Positions 46,720-56,591 of a DNA stretch of 64,000 nucleotides are shown one piece after another. The notes under the pieces were generated by a model, which had not been told where the DNA came from, did not search any database, and worked only from the letters and a program-made list of their open reading frames with translations. The DNA is taken from contig BGKB01000100.1 of the NCBI GenBank assembly GCA_003116975.1, forward strand, positions 166,390 to 230,389, read 5' to 3'. The position numbers and the translations under genes are program-made. Numbering within the stretch: position 1 is the stretch's first letter; each line of letters opens with the position of its first letter. Source of the DNA: Aurantiochytrium sp. KH105. Taxonomy: Eukaryota > Sar > Bigyra > Thraustochytrida > Thraustochytriidae.

Positions 46720-48981
46720 ATGCTCGCGCGAGCGCCCTCGGTGCTCGCTCCCCAGCGCGTGCCGGATCGAGTGCGCGAGGGCGGAGCTGATGATGTCACG
46801 GCTGCTCGAGCACCTCGATACACAATCAAGCCAGCAGGGGGCAGAAAAACCTGGCGTCCTGGCCAACGAAGCACCATCGTTCCGGCGCAAGACACGCAGC
46901 ACGATGGTGCGGAACATGAGCAAATGCCGCAGCAAGCCTGCCTGCGCTGGGAAACGCGGGCCCGCATGCTGCATGGGCTTGAAGTAAAAGTACCAGATAC
47001 GGTGCTCTTCGAAGCTGGCGAGCCCGTTCGCTGGCTCTTCACTTCGCAACAGACTGGGGTGGTCCTTGCGAAGAAGCGATCCCGTCTCAATGAGACGGAT
47101 ATATTGCGTGCTTTTGGGCGCTCAGCCAAGGGTGGCTTTGTTGCCGTAGCGCGCTCGCGGGTTCCAGGTCGCAAAAGGCTGCGCATTGAGTTCTTGCGAT
47201 CCTATCAGGTCCTGGACCTTTTACGAGACACAAAACAACTCCGTAGTCTCGAATCTCTCCAAGTCTGTGCAGGCATGCACGCAGAGCGCGGCTTTTCCGC
47301 CTACGAAGTTTCCTATGTGGCAGGTTCCCGTACCAGCGTGTGGCGTGTCACGGACGACATGCGTGTCATGGGGGTCAAAAGCGGGCGCTCCGCAGCGTAT
47401 GAGGCCGCCCTTGAGCGCTATCGTTCGGGCGACAGTCGTCGCCGCGAGGTGTACCGCAAGCAGGATGAGATTCGCGTTGTGAGTCAGGCAAAGACCTCCA
47501 ATGAGGCTTTGGTTGATGCCGCGCAAAAGCTTGTACGCGCGCTCGAGAAACGTCTCGGTCGGGGTCGCGTGGCGACGCTCACGGCCGAGTTTATTGAAAC
47601 GAGAGATGCAGGACTTATTCTCACGCACGTGGCAGAACTCACGCTTGCGGACGGCCCTGTCACCGATGTCTCGCTTCTGTCGCAGCTTGGTCTCGGCGTT
47701 GATGACAATGGTTCTCTCTCATCGGGCCGTTCCTCGGACCACGCCTCTGTGGCCTCGGGCCTGGCAGAAGAAACCGCCACAACATCGCAGCGGTCGCAGA
47801 GTAAAGACACTCTTGGCTTTAGCAACAACAATCACAACAGCAACAATCTCAATCGCGGCACGGAAAGAGCGAAGAGTAATCAAAGCAAGGAGACCGGTCG
47901 TCACGATGGCCAGACTGTGCCTGCCCTAAGTCTCGTTCTTGCTGGACCTCGACGTGGACAGAACTCATGCTGGGGCCAGTTCTGTTTGTTGGAGCAGAGC
48001 GGTGAACGAATCAGTGGCAAACAGATTCTCCTCGCCGCCGTCGCGCGCGCGGCGGCAAGAAGGGTCGAGCTACGACGAGATGGGATAAGTTTTCGCATTG
48101 CAGGGTTCGCGTCCAAAGATGACAAAAATGCGCTTGAGGCCCTCCAAAGCCTGCGCGACAAAACGTCGCGCTTGTATAGGCCTGTTCCTGTCTGTGACAT
48201 TTGCTTTGCAGCGTATAGGTTTCTGCACGATTCGCGAGCGCGTTGGGATGTATCTGGCGCAGACGTTGAGTTCGAGGAGACGGACTGTCTTCCTGGCATG
48301 TCGCGCAATTCGCTGGCGCTGGCGTTGGGGACGCAACGTGATGTCAAGCTTTTCGATTCGAAGAGTCGTCTCTCCCGAGCGTTTTTTGCATGCGACCGGC
48401 ACGGCGTGACTGAGACGCCAAAGTCTGGGTGCTGCGCGCGCTGCAATCGCCTGTGCTTCGAACAAGCTGCTGCTGCTGCTGCTCCTTTATCGACATCCTC
48501 GGGGGGTGAAGAGAAAGGCAGACCGCTTCAAGAGGTTGTGCAGGAACTTGTGCAGGCCTGGGCCGAAAGCGGCGAATTCCGAGAGGGCGGCTTCATGACG
48601 AGTGACGAGGGGGAAGGCGTGAGCCGACAGACAAAGCCTCGCCGCGTCCCACCACCACCGCCGTTTCCCCCTCCTGCTCACCTTATTCCGCGGCCGCAGA
48701 CCGAGCACACTGCGCGCGATGCCTTTCGGGCGGAAATCCTGCATAGATACGAAGGAGGAAAGCGAGGCTCCAAGGGGCGTTCTGCAAAGGCATCGTTGGC
48801 CTTTGAGCTGCAAACCGGAGAAACGCCGGAAAAGATGAGACGGGCGGTCGTGTCCAAGTCGCATCGTGTCGAGAGACTTCAGCAAATGCTTTCGAGCGCA
48901 GTTTCGCATGCGCAAGGGTGGCATCCGCCTTTGATTGCCATTCGGCGAAAGTCTTTTATCCCGGCGACGCCATCAAAATAA
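46720..48981 (+). CDS. Uncharacterised protein with C-terminal Cys clusters
   Basis: A 753-residue protein with no family I recognise. After a disordered N-terminus, a folded-looking region (about 75-335) contains two related strand-helix stretches: IEFLRSYQVLDLLRDTKQLRSLESLQVCAG and EALVDAAQKLVRALEKRLGRGRVATLTAEFIETRDAGLILTHV. A Ser/Asn/Gln-rich linker follows, then a Cys-rich part: VCDICFAAYRF (about 490), CDRHG (about 565) and CCARCNRLC (about 578), suggestive of a zinc-binding module. The C-terminus is basic and Pro-rich. The phrase AEFIETRDAG followed by LTHV recalls a motif found in some protist cytoskeletal proteins, but I cannot confirm this. The ATG at 46720 overlaps the end of a repetitive upstream region; a later start is possible. 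Confidence 0.65.
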   Translation: MLARAPSVLAPQRVPDRVREGGADDVTAARAPRYTIKPAGGRKTWRPGQRSTIVPAQDTQHDGAEHEQMPQQACLRWETRARMLHGLEVKVPDTVLFEAGEPVRWLFTSQQTGVVLAKKRSRLNETDILRAFGRSAKGGFVAVARSRVPGRKRLRIEFLRSYQVLDLLRDTKQLRSLESLQVCAGMHAERGFSAYEVSYVAGSRTSVWRVTDDMRVMGVKSGRSAAYEAALERYRSGDSRRREVYRKQDEIRVVSQAKTSNEALVDAAQKLVRALEKRLGRGRVATLTAEFIETRDAGLILTHVAELTLADGPVTDVSLLSQLGLGVDDNGSLSSGRSSDHASVASGLAEETATTSQRSQSKDTLGFSNNNHNSNNLNRGTERAKSNQSKETGRHDGQTVPALSLVLAGPRRGQNSCWGQFCLLEQSGERISGKQILLAAVARAAARRVELRRDGISFRIAGFASKDDKNALEALQSLRDKTSRLYRPVPVCDICFAAYRFLHDSRARWDVSGADVEFEETDCLPGMSRNSLALALGTQRDVKLFDSKSRLSRAFFACDRHGVTETPKSGCCARCNRLCFEQAAAAAAPLSTSSGGEEKGRPLQEVVQELVQAWAESGEFREGGFMTSDEGEGVSRQTKPRRVPPPPPFPPPAHLIPRPQTEHTARDAFRAEILHRYEGGKRGSKGRSAKASLAFELQTGETPEKMRRAVVSKSHRVERLQQMLSSAVSHAQGWHPPLIAIRRKSFIPATPSK

Positions 48982-49361
48982 GACGTGGGATGTGGATCTT
49001 GCTGACTGACTTCTCTTTTTTCTCCGTAAAATCAACATTTTGAATACCTGACGAAAAATTACTTATGTTGTCCTCGCGAGCGAATGAGTGCGTAAAAAGG
49101 GAGGGAAAGTTTCTTTTGACCTCATCCTTTTTTTTTTCTTTTCTTTTGCTGCGACACGCTCGTGAGGTCACTTTCAGAGATAATGAATGACGTGACATGA
49201 TCGCTTGCTTGCTTCGCACATGATCGTGATGTGAAGTGGTGGTGACTGACCAACCGACTGACTGACGGACATACGAAGGCGGATCAAGAAGCGGCTTGTG
49301 TTGTTGTTCTTGTACGTGAAGAATGAGAGGGAGGGAGGGGGAGGGGGTTGTTTTGCTTTGT
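48982..49361. other. Convergent 3' region
   Basis: About 380 bp between stops on opposite strands, AT-richer than coding sequence, with a T/C-rich run at about 49129-49148, GCTTGCTTGC near 49203-49213 and a GACTGACT unit near 49254-49264. Nothing coding. Confidence 0.45.
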
Positions 49362-50435
49362 TTACCAGACGGGCTCAGCGGTGAGGTTCTTGCAGCCGTT
49401 CTCGGTAAGCTTGACCCAGGCCTTGGCAAAGTCCTGGAAGAAGGCCTCCTCGTCCTTGGCGTACTTCTCAACGAAGGGGCGCATGGCCTTGTCCTGGATG
49501 AGAGCGATATCGGTGGGGAGCATCATGAGCTTGCCAGAGGGATCCTCATACTGGAAGGGGCCAGTCCAGGCCTTGCCCTCGTGCTTCTTCTTGGGGGTCC
49601 ACTTCTCCTCAAGGAGCAGGCGAAAGTACTCGTTGGAAAAGGTGGTGGGGGCGTTGGTCCAGGGACCCCAGTAGCCAGAGTTCTCGGTGTGGCAGCGGCC
49701 GAGGGCGTGGGCGCCGGCAAGGGCGACGATCTCCTGGTCGTTGAAGCCCATGCGGTAGAAGATGTCGCGGAGGTGGTCGGCAGGGGCATCCTTGTGGTCG
49801 CGGCCGTCGGCGTCGGGGAGACGGCCGTCGGGGAGCGGGGTGCACTTGTTCTCGGTCTTGTCCGTGCGGCCGGCGCGGAAGGGAATGTGGGGGCCGCCCA
49901 TCTCCTCGATGGCGGCGGTGGCGGCGAGGATCCAGAGATCAGAGTAAGTGATTTCGGGGTGCTTGGACTTGATCTTCTCCATCACGGCGCGGGCCTTGTG
50001 GAGGCCGGCGTTGGCGCCCCACTTGGACTCGGGCGCGAAGCGCATGCCAGAGCCGTCACTGCCGCCGTCGTTGGAGTTCTTGTCGTAGGTGCCACTGCTG
50101 TGCCATCCGAGGCGCACGAGGGTGGGGCCAAAGGAGCCGTCGTCGTGGGACTCGTCGTCGAGGGCGTCGGCGACGTCCTCAGCGACCTTCTTGTAGTCGA
50201 CCTTGGGCGCCACGGGGGCGGCCTCCTGCTGCGTCGTGTAGTAGTAGTATCCACCACCACCGATCGCGGCGGCGGCGACGGCGAGGGGCACGGCGCTGCT
50301 GCCGCCGCCGCCACCGCTCGGGGGCGGCACGGCGGTCTTGCCGGCGGCCGCCTCGGCGTTGAACAGCCTGCGCGACATCTGGCGGGCGTTGGGCGCCGCG
50401 CGGACGCGCAGCGAGCGGCTCACGTGCGAGAGCAT
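49362..50435 (-). CDS. Mitochondrial cytochrome c / ascorbate peroxidase family haem peroxidase
   Basis: A 357-residue class I haem peroxidase from ATG 50435. The N-terminal about 25 residues are Arg/Ser-rich without acids, like a mitochondrial presequence. A Gly/Pro linker and a short hydrophobic span (about 48-60) come before the YYYY run, a possible inner-membrane anchor. The catalytic part begins near residue 80. Distal side: [15 protein letters not shown] with the Arg, Trp and His of the peroxide pocket. GMRFAPES carries family residues. Proximal side: [12 protein letters not shown] with the haem-ligand His, and [12 protein letters not shown] with the neighbouring Trp. TDIAL supplies the Asp. 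The overall pattern (WxSSGTYDK, long loops) matches cytochrome c peroxidase more than plant APX, though a hybrid specificity is possible. The 5' leader begins with a CAAG/CTTG tetramer run. Confidence 0.9.
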   Translation of the reverse strand: MLSHVSRSLRVRAAPNARQMSRRLFNAEAAAGKTAVPPPSGGGGGSSAVPLAVAAAAIGGGGYYYYTTQQEAAPVAPKVDYKKVAEDVADALDDESHDDGSFGPTLVRLGWHSSGTYDKNSNDGGSDGSGMRFAPESKWGANAGLHKARAVMEKIKSKHPEITYSDLWILAATAAIEEMGGPHIPFRAGRTDKTENKCTPLPDGRLPDADGRDHKDAPADHLRDIFYRMGFNDQEIVALAGAHALGRCHTENSGYWGPWTNAPTTFSNEYFRLLLEEKWTPKKKHEGKAWTGPFQYEDPSGKLMMLPTDIALIQDKAMRPFVEKYAKDEEAFFQDFAKAWVKLTENGCKNLTAEPVW

Positions 50436-50436
50436 C

Positions 50437-50478
50437 TTGCTTGCTTGCTTGCTTGCTTGCTGTTGCTTGCTTGCCTGC
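50437..50478. repeat. (CTTG)n run in peroxidase 5' leader
   Basis: CTTG/GCTT tetramers read on the plus strand; on the transcript they are CAAG units immediately before the peroxidase ATG. The same tetramer forms the 144-bp array at 35350-35493. Confidence 0.8.
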
Positions 50479-51519
50479 TTTCTTTCTTCTTCTTCTTCTC
50501 GATCCTCGTTCGGGGTTTGCCTCCCGCGGCTTCTGCTCCAACTGCAAGTTGCGATCCGGAGCCGCGGCTGAAGCTGATCACGCCGCGCCCCTTTCTTTTT
50601 CTTTCCTTTTTTCTTTCTTTCTATCTTTCTTTCTCCCCTCTCTGCCCCTCTGCCCCTCTGCCGCGCTTTTCTGGACCGACCAGCCGGCCTACGCAGAGGG
50701 GACGGCCGCAGCGCGTCGCGCAGTGACACGCAAGGCGGGCGTCCCGTCTGCCGAGCCGAGCAAGCGACAGCGACATATGCGAGGCAGATGCTAGCTAGCT
50801 GCCTATGAGGACGCCGTTTGTATCTTGCTCGCTCCTCCTTCCTTCCCTTGCTCCCTCGCTCGTCACCGCCGCGCGGCGCGGCGCGACGAGACGACTGCGT
50901 GCACACACGCACACACACACGCACGCGGTTGCGCTCGAAGAGCGCCGCGCGGTCTCGGAAGGGCTGCCGGCGGCAGCTGCAGAGGAAGTGGCAGGTGGAC
51001 GGCGCCGGAGGATACGATGACGCGGACCCAGAAAGGAGGAAAAAAAAGCCTGCAGTGGCACTGCCTGGCTGGGTTGGTTTATTTATTTGCTTGTTTGTTT
51101 GTGTGTTTTTTTGCAGTGTCTGGTTTGAACTTCCGTCTCTTCCCCGGTCAGGTCTCTCCTCTTCGCGTCCCACCGCCATCCATCCTTGTTTCCATCCATC
51201 CACCCATGGCTATCCATCCAAGCCGTGCGCGCCACGTGCGATGTGCGGAGCAAGCCAAGCCGAGAAGGTAAGCCAACTTGAGGCAACCCAAGCCACGGAA
51301 GGCAGCGCGAGGCCGCGTCGTCGCGCGTGCCCGGATAAAGAAAGGTCACTGTCGCTCGGGCGGATCTCGATTGGCCCGCGGCCGTTTCTACTTTCCTTCC
51401 CTGCTTCCTTCCAGACTAACCGTGCAGTATAGCACTAGAACAAGCTCGCTCGCTAACTACCTCCGGGCGCGCACCTCCTCCGCCACCGTCGTCTGTACCC
51501 TTGCGCGCCCTCTCTGCGC

Positions 51520-51546
51520 GCCTCGCCTCGCCTCGCCTCGCCTCGT
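51520..51546. repeat. (GCCTC)n pentamer microsatellite
   Basis: Perfect pentamer run of about five copies, the same unit as at 33566-33606. Confidence 0.85.
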
Positions 51547-53250
51547 CTCTGTCTGCAGGCAGCTGGCCGCCTTCACGCGCAGGCCGTCCGCAGGCCGGCC
51601 AGCAGCAGCAGGCAAGACTCTCTCTCGCTCTCCTGCGCAGGCTGAGCGGACGTGATCCTGGCCGCCCTTGGACCGGAAATTTGAACAAAGGAATTCCGCG
51701 GTCGAGAACGCCTCTCTCCTGCTTTCTTTCAAAATCGTGGTCGTCGTGGCGTGTCGCGGCCGTTCAAATGATCGATCGAGCAGCGAGACAACGAGTATCG
51801 CGGTGGTTGGTGCACGCGACAACTGCGAATCCAAGTCCACCTGGGCCAGCGGACCCGCCACGCCGCCGCGGAGCACCTCCGTTCTTGGTGCGCACGCGCC
51901 GGCGGCCGACGCGCAGCCGGCGGTGACGAGCCGCGCCGGCCCAGTCTTGCCTGCGGCGCGGCCGTGCCAGCACCAGCTTCGCTCGCACGCGTGGCCGGGG
52001 CGGAGCGGCCGCGGCTTCCCCGCGTACGCCACTGCAGCTAACTGTAAGCAAGCCGCAGCCGCGACCAAGGGCATAACTAACAGCTCGCTCGCGGCGAGAC
52101 GCGGATTCGCCGAGGGAGGGAGATTGGGGGCCTCCGGTTGGGGGCCCACGACCGCCGCGGTCTTTCTTGACGAGGGATGGAAGCGGCCGCCGTTCGCGGA
52201 GAAGGAGGGCGAGAGCGAGGGCGAGAGCGACAGCGCGGAGAATTCATTTCGGGGTTGGCAGTAATTAGCTTGGGCGAAGGAGGCTTTTCTTTTGTGGCTT
52301 GGTGAAGACGGAGAGGGACGAGAATGTCTTCAGAGCGAGGACGATCGCGGGACGTGCAAGGCGAGGAGCACGAGACGAGAGCCTCCGCTGCTATCGTCTG
52401 TATTGATGCGCACAGGTCCAGAAGGAAAGCTGGCTGGCCATCGACAAACCACACTGGTCGCTGCAACTTGCAAAAAATGCTGCTGCATCCTTTTTGGAGA
52501 GCATGCCGAGGAGGTGGTCGATCATTCATTTATTCGTCTCTCGATCCATTCGTCGATCAATCCATTGGCCAGCTCACTCGATCACGAAGTTCGTAAAGAA
52601 AGGTCCTCAGCTCAACTCAACTTAGATCAGCTCTGGAGCGCTCAGCTATGCAGAAAACGAACGGACATCCAGTTCACAATCATCATCACAGAATCAATTT
52701 CCAAGTTTGAGAAAGAAAGATAGAAAGAAAAAAGAATAGGTGGCGGATCCATATTTTTGCAAAAGAGATGACAAAGGGGAATCCATACATTGGCAGCAGT
52801 GCATGTGCTTTCTGGTTTGCAACATCGAATCAGAGCTCGCACGATGTCATCTCTTTGTGTCCTGGATCTGTTTGCCTTGGGTCTGTCTGCCTGTCTGTTG
52901 ATAACGCAACGAAATGAGAACTAGGTAAACCACCGCAAGGCCCACGGCAGAGCAGCTTCGTCTCACGAGGCTCGACAGCGCCGCATGGCAGCCATAACAT
53001 GTACTACCAGCTCGAAATGCGCTCCCAACGCGTCGGGACCCTTGAATATGCAATTTAGGTACCTGTCATGTTTGCGCCGTCATGAACAACGCAAATGTGA
53101 GGGCATTCGTTTGCGCTTGCAGCAGGTGTTGCCGACGCGAGAGCTACAACAAACAAACACCTAGCCACCTAGCCATCGTTGCTGCAGCGGCGCCTTCACG
53201 GAGGAGGGCAAGCGTAGCGCGTGCACAAGGGTGGCGCGGCGTCAGATACC

Positions 53251-53937
53251 ATGATCGCCTTTGGCTACGTCGTCATCTTTGTCGGCGGACTCTTTGCTAG
53301 TCTGGTCGCCTGGCACCATGTGGAGCACGGTGTACTTTTGCAACCCCTGCAAACGGCGCTTGCGTTGTTCCTGAGCATCAACGTGCTCATTTGCTTGTGG
53401 GAGATCGTCCTCTTCTTCTATGTAGACAAGATCAAGGCTGAGTTTGATGGACGCAAGAAAAAGGTCGAACGTGGCTACATTGGCAGCTTTTTCCTCTTTG
53501 AGGAGGCGAGCCTCGCTCAGGCCCTGACGCCCTCCTTCTGGACCCAAGTTTGGTCTACATACGCGCTGGTCGACCGCTCGTACGCCGATACGCACTCCTA
53601 CGGTTGGGCGATTGACATCGGCAATGGATTTACCATGCTCGTTCCTTCGCTCATCTTCGCCGTTGGCATGACGCTCCAGGAAAAGCTCATGCCTGCTCGC
53701 GTCTTGGGCATCATCGGCCTCTTTAGTTTTTACCAAGGGTTTTATGGCACAGTACTCTACTTTATGCAATACTGCGTGCACAGGCGTTGGAACGACCACG
53801 GCTCGACTCCGTTCCAGATTTTCTCCATGGTCATTTGCACCAACATCATTTGGATGGTTTTCCCCCTCTTGGGAATCTATGCCTCGTGCCAGCTCATTCT
53901 CAGCGACGACAAAAACCCCTTTGCCATTTTTGTCTAG
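53251..53937 (+). CDS. Multi-pass membrane protein, unknown function
   Basis: A 228-residue protein from ATG 53251 (ACC-ATG). The first helix starts at once (MIAFGYVVIFVGGLFASL), followed by at least five more hydrophobic segments at about 35-58, 120-145, 150-170, 190-215 and one weaker. A basic cytosolic loop with KIKAEFDGRKKKVERG lies after TM2. Conserved-looking residues include FFYVDKIKAEF, DIGNGFTML, FYQGFYGTVLYFMQYC and IIWMVFPLLGIYASC. It resembles uncharacterised membrane proteins of stramenopiles and perhaps EXPERA/emopamil-binding-like proteins, but no signature proves this. Its 3' end converges on the CULT-MRH gene. Confidence 0.75.
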   Translation: MIAFGYVVIFVGGLFASLVAWHHVEHGVLLQPLQTALALFLSINVLICLWEIVLFFYVDKIKAEFDGRKKKVERGYIGSFFLFEEASLAQALTPSFWTQVWSTYALVDRSYADTHSYGWAIDIGNGFTMLVPSLIFAVGMTLQEKLMPARVLGIIGLFSFYQGFYGTVLYFMQYCVHRRWNDHGSTPFQIFSMVICTNIIWMVFPLLGIYASCQLILSDDKNPFAIFV

Positions 53938-54344
53938 GTGTGAAGCCAATTAATTTCTGTTTTCGCTTTGCAAGTTCAACAGGCTTTCTTTTTTTACTTT
54001 TTAAAGTTCATCTTTGCGCTGCGGCATTCTGCATTCTGTGTAGCGCGCTTGGACTTATTTCTTATTGCCAGCGCACTCTCATCTCAGTTTTTGGATTAAT
54101 TGATATGTTCGATTTGTAAGGGATGTAGCGCTGGATCATATTCTTTCTTGACAGGCAAGCACGGACGCACGCACGCACGCACGCACGCACGCAGATTTGC
54201 AGACTACGTTTTCATTAAGCTTTTTTTTTTTTTTTGGGGGGGGGGGGGACCAAAAGCAGTATAACTTGCAAGGAGCGACTCGTACGCTTGCGAACATTTC
54301 AAAAACAAATACTTACAATTGTAATGGCGCACGGGATCAATGAA
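53938..54344. other. Convergent 3' region with homopolymers
   Basis: About 400 bp between stops on opposite strands. It contains a CACG tetramer array (54163-54194) and a T15 run directly followed by a G13 run (54221-54248). No gene. Confidence 0.5.
54163..54194. repeat. (CACG)n microsatellite
   Basis: GCAC/CACG tetramers, about seven copies. Confidence 0.85.
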
Positions 54345-55694
54345 TCAGAGTGCAAATTTCAAGTCTTTCATCCAGAGCGCATCTTGTGCGCCGTCGACGA
54401 TAATGTGCTCGCGAATGAGCCCGTAAAAATTACGCAAGGGACATGCCTTTGCCATTGCTTTTGAGAACTCCTTCGCAATCTTGCCTTGCTGAGCAGAGGC
54501 GGTACTTTCGACTGCCGGGGGCGATGACCTTGTCATCGAGTTACCGCTGGCCTTTGACGAAATCTGCTGGCGCAAAATTGCAAAGGGAGGAACCAAGCAG
54601 ATACGTGGCACACAAACATAAAGCTCAAAGGTGCATGGACGACGCGACCGGGCCTGCTCGATTCGCATATGCTTCCTCTGAAGACTGTCAACCGTGTGAC
54701 GCGTCGCAGGAAAAGAGTCGCAGCACATGAGGTGAATCTGCGCCGAGTTCTGATGGTCCTCATCAAAATTACAGCTCGAGCCACGTGTGAGCTGGATGGG
54801 AAAGTACGGTCGTGGCTTACCTCCAAGCTCATGCGCTGGTGCCTCGCTCAGCCGGCCTTGGAAAAGGCTCTGTTGCGTGCCAAGGATCTGAACTACAGCG
54901 TCTGTCGTCTTCTTTCGCACTTGTGCTGCCTTTTCGTAGCACCACTCAAGCACATGGTCACCAAGATCTTTTTCGAGGCAAACATTTTCCAGACTCTCTA
55001 GCACCCATTGAATGTTTGCACTATCCTCGTGTGAATTTGAGTTTGATGCACGACGCGATTCCTCGTGTGCGAGGGCTTTGGCCGTTTCGGTAGGAGATTG
55101 GGACTCTGTAGCGCTGGTTTGAGGAGGATCCCGCTGGTGATGATGATCCTGTTCGTGGCCATGGCCAATGTGGCCATCGTGGTCATGATCATGTTCATGA
55201 TGATGGTGATGATGGTCAAGATTTGGATGTGCGGCAGCACAGGCCCCCTGCGGGTCAACGCGATACCACCAGCCAACCTGCATCCCGCAACGACTGCAGC
55301 GAATCACTTTCCATTCGTAATTGTGAAAAAAGGTGGCGTCCGAAGACCAAGGTCCTGTTGCCTTCACGGAGGCGTCACGCACCGTCGCAACCTCAAACTT
55401 GGACCCCTCCGGATTAACAAAAGTATGAACAGGAAGCTCGCCATGTACGACAGTGTGCACCAGATCCTTGGTCGTCAGGTCAACTACGTCGTCGAGCTCC
55501 GAGAGCGCCGCGCCGCACGCTCGACATCGGATCCGCTCCCCGCGATCTTCGTCAGCCTCGAGCAAGATCTGATCAGTGTTTGTTGCTGCCGTCTCGCCGT
55601 GAGCGCCAGCCAGCAGGGCCAGCAGTACTGCCAGGACTGCCAGCCGTGCCACCGACGCTCTCCCGGCCGCTGACCACCCGCGTAGGACCGTCAT
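54345..55694 (-). CDS. Secreted/ER CULT-domain plus MRH (OS-9/PRKCSH-like) protein
   Basis: A 449-residue protein from ATG 55694; the frame extends 42 codons upstream without sense. Residues 1-32 form a signal peptide (VLAVLLALLAGAHG). A CULT domain spans about 55-145: IRCRACGAAL (Cys 57, Cys 60), HTFVNPEGSKFEVATV, FFHNYEWKVIRCSRCGMQVGWWY (Cys 133, Cys 136). Of the three Trp of the human cereblon thalidomide pocket, two align here with Trp (W128, W142) and the first with Phe 122. A His/Asp-rich run (about 160-187) follows. A second module (about 235-370) with paired Cys (CLEKDLGDHVLEWCY, GSSCNFD, MCCDSF, PCTFELYVCVPRIC) matches a mannose-6-phosphate-receptor-homology domain such as OS-9. Known secreted CULT proteins exist, and MRH domains read N-glycans for ER quality control. 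The pairing suggests an ER luminal role; that is inference. Confidence 0.85.
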   Translation of the reverse strand: MTVLRGWSAAGRASVARLAVLAVLLALLAGAHGETAATNTDQILLEADEDRGERIRCRACGAALSELDDVVDLTTKDLVHTVVHGELPVHTFVNPEGSKFEVATVRDASVKATGPWSSDATFFHNYEWKVIRCSRCGMQVGWWYRVDPQGACAAAHPNLDHHHHHHEHDHDHDGHIGHGHEQDHHHQRDPPQTSATESQSPTETAKALAHEESRRASNSNSHEDSANIQWVLESLENVCLEKDLGDHVLEWCYEKAAQVRKKTTDAVVQILGTQQSLFQGRLSEAPAHELGGKPRPYFPIQLTRGSSCNFDEDHQNSAQIHLMCCDSFPATRHTVDSLQRKHMRIEQARSRRPCTFELYVCVPRICLVPPFAILRQQISSKASGNSMTRSSPPAVESTASAQQGKIAKEFSKAMAKACPLRNFYGLIREHIIVDGAQDALWMKDLKFAL

Positions 55695-56591
55695 TCTCCT
55701 TGCTTTCGATTCTGTCTGCAGCACGCGCTCTGTCAGGAATTCTCGCTCCGAGCAGGCACTGTGTAGTAATACGTAGTATTGGCCTAGCACCCATGTAGCA
55801 CCAGCATCTTGCGCTAACAAAAATACTTATCCGTTCCCGGTTCCCACACAAAATGCTGTAGTTTTTGTTGAACTCGCCACGCCTTGGAGTTTTCAAGTTT
55901 CCTCATACTGATGCCTCCGGAGCAAAGCTAGCTGGCTGATGACTTTAAACGTCTCGAGCTCGAGTGCGAGGAAGGAATGTGAGACATGTGAGCCAAAAGT
56001 TACGAGAAAGGCGGGAAAGGTACGAGTTATTATCGTGCGCGTTCTGCGCCTTCGCCCCGAAATTGGACAGAAAGGTGATCGAAGCATGCTCGATCGGATG
56101 TCATACCCGAGGAGGCCCACAGGCGGGCAGAAATTAAGGCGAGGAGAGAAGAGTGTTAAGTTATCAAGAAAGTAGAAGATGTTTGAAAGGACGCCATTGT
56201 GATCTCGGGTGTGCATTCTCACCTCCAAAAAGGTATTCCAAGGTTTTTCCATTCATTTGGCCAACGAAAAAAATTGAAGCAAGCAAGTCTATCGCTCTGT
56301 TTTTATTCTAACAGCTGCTCGGGAGTAGCAGCCCAGAGCCACAGCTCTTCCAGTTCCAGTTCTGTTAGCCTGTCTTCTACAACTATCCCTACTACTACAA
56401 ACAACTAGAGGTAAATTCTCAAATTGGGTTGCGCAGGCAAGCATTGGCTGGCTGGTTGGCAGAGTCCTGAGACCCGAGTTCGTTCGCTCGGTCATCATTC
56501 ATTCATTCGCGTGCGTGCAAGCCTTGCGGGAGCGCGCCAACGACAGGGGAGACAGCGAGAAGGCGTGGGAGAGCGACGCAAGGGCTGCGCC
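55695..56591. other. Divergent promoter region
   Basis: About 900 bp between the CULT-MRH gene (minus) and bystin (plus). The part near 55800-56300 is AT-richer than the rest. The bystin frame is open upstream to 56424 but lacks an ATG and protein character. No gene is seen. Confidence 0.45.

Larger units (their letters stand above)
50436..53250. other. Long intergenic region, no supported gene
   Basis: About 2.8 kb between the peroxidase (minus) and the multi-pass membrane gene (plus). It contains a CTTG run (50437-50478, the peroxidase leader), TTTCTTTC runs (about 50600-50632), CACA runs (about 50900-50925), a GCCTC run (51520-51546), and CTGTCTGC repeats (about 52875-52900). TGCAAGTTGCGA at 50543-50554 is similar to the CGCAAGTGG motif. 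Open frames of up to about 230 codons exist on both strands near 51.5-52.2 kb, but they mirror each other in composition and have no recognisable domain. Confidence 0.5.

Noticed and set aside
49323-50726. Plus-strand open frame of 467 codons over the haem peroxidase
   Set aside because: Antisense to the peroxidase; Gly/Val/Leu-rich mirror translation with repeat-encoded ends. No domain.
51457-52264. Open frames of about 200-230 codons on both strands
   Set aside because: They overlap one another in opposite orientation, are compositionally biased and contain no recognisable motif. A spliced gene here cannot be excluded without transcripts.
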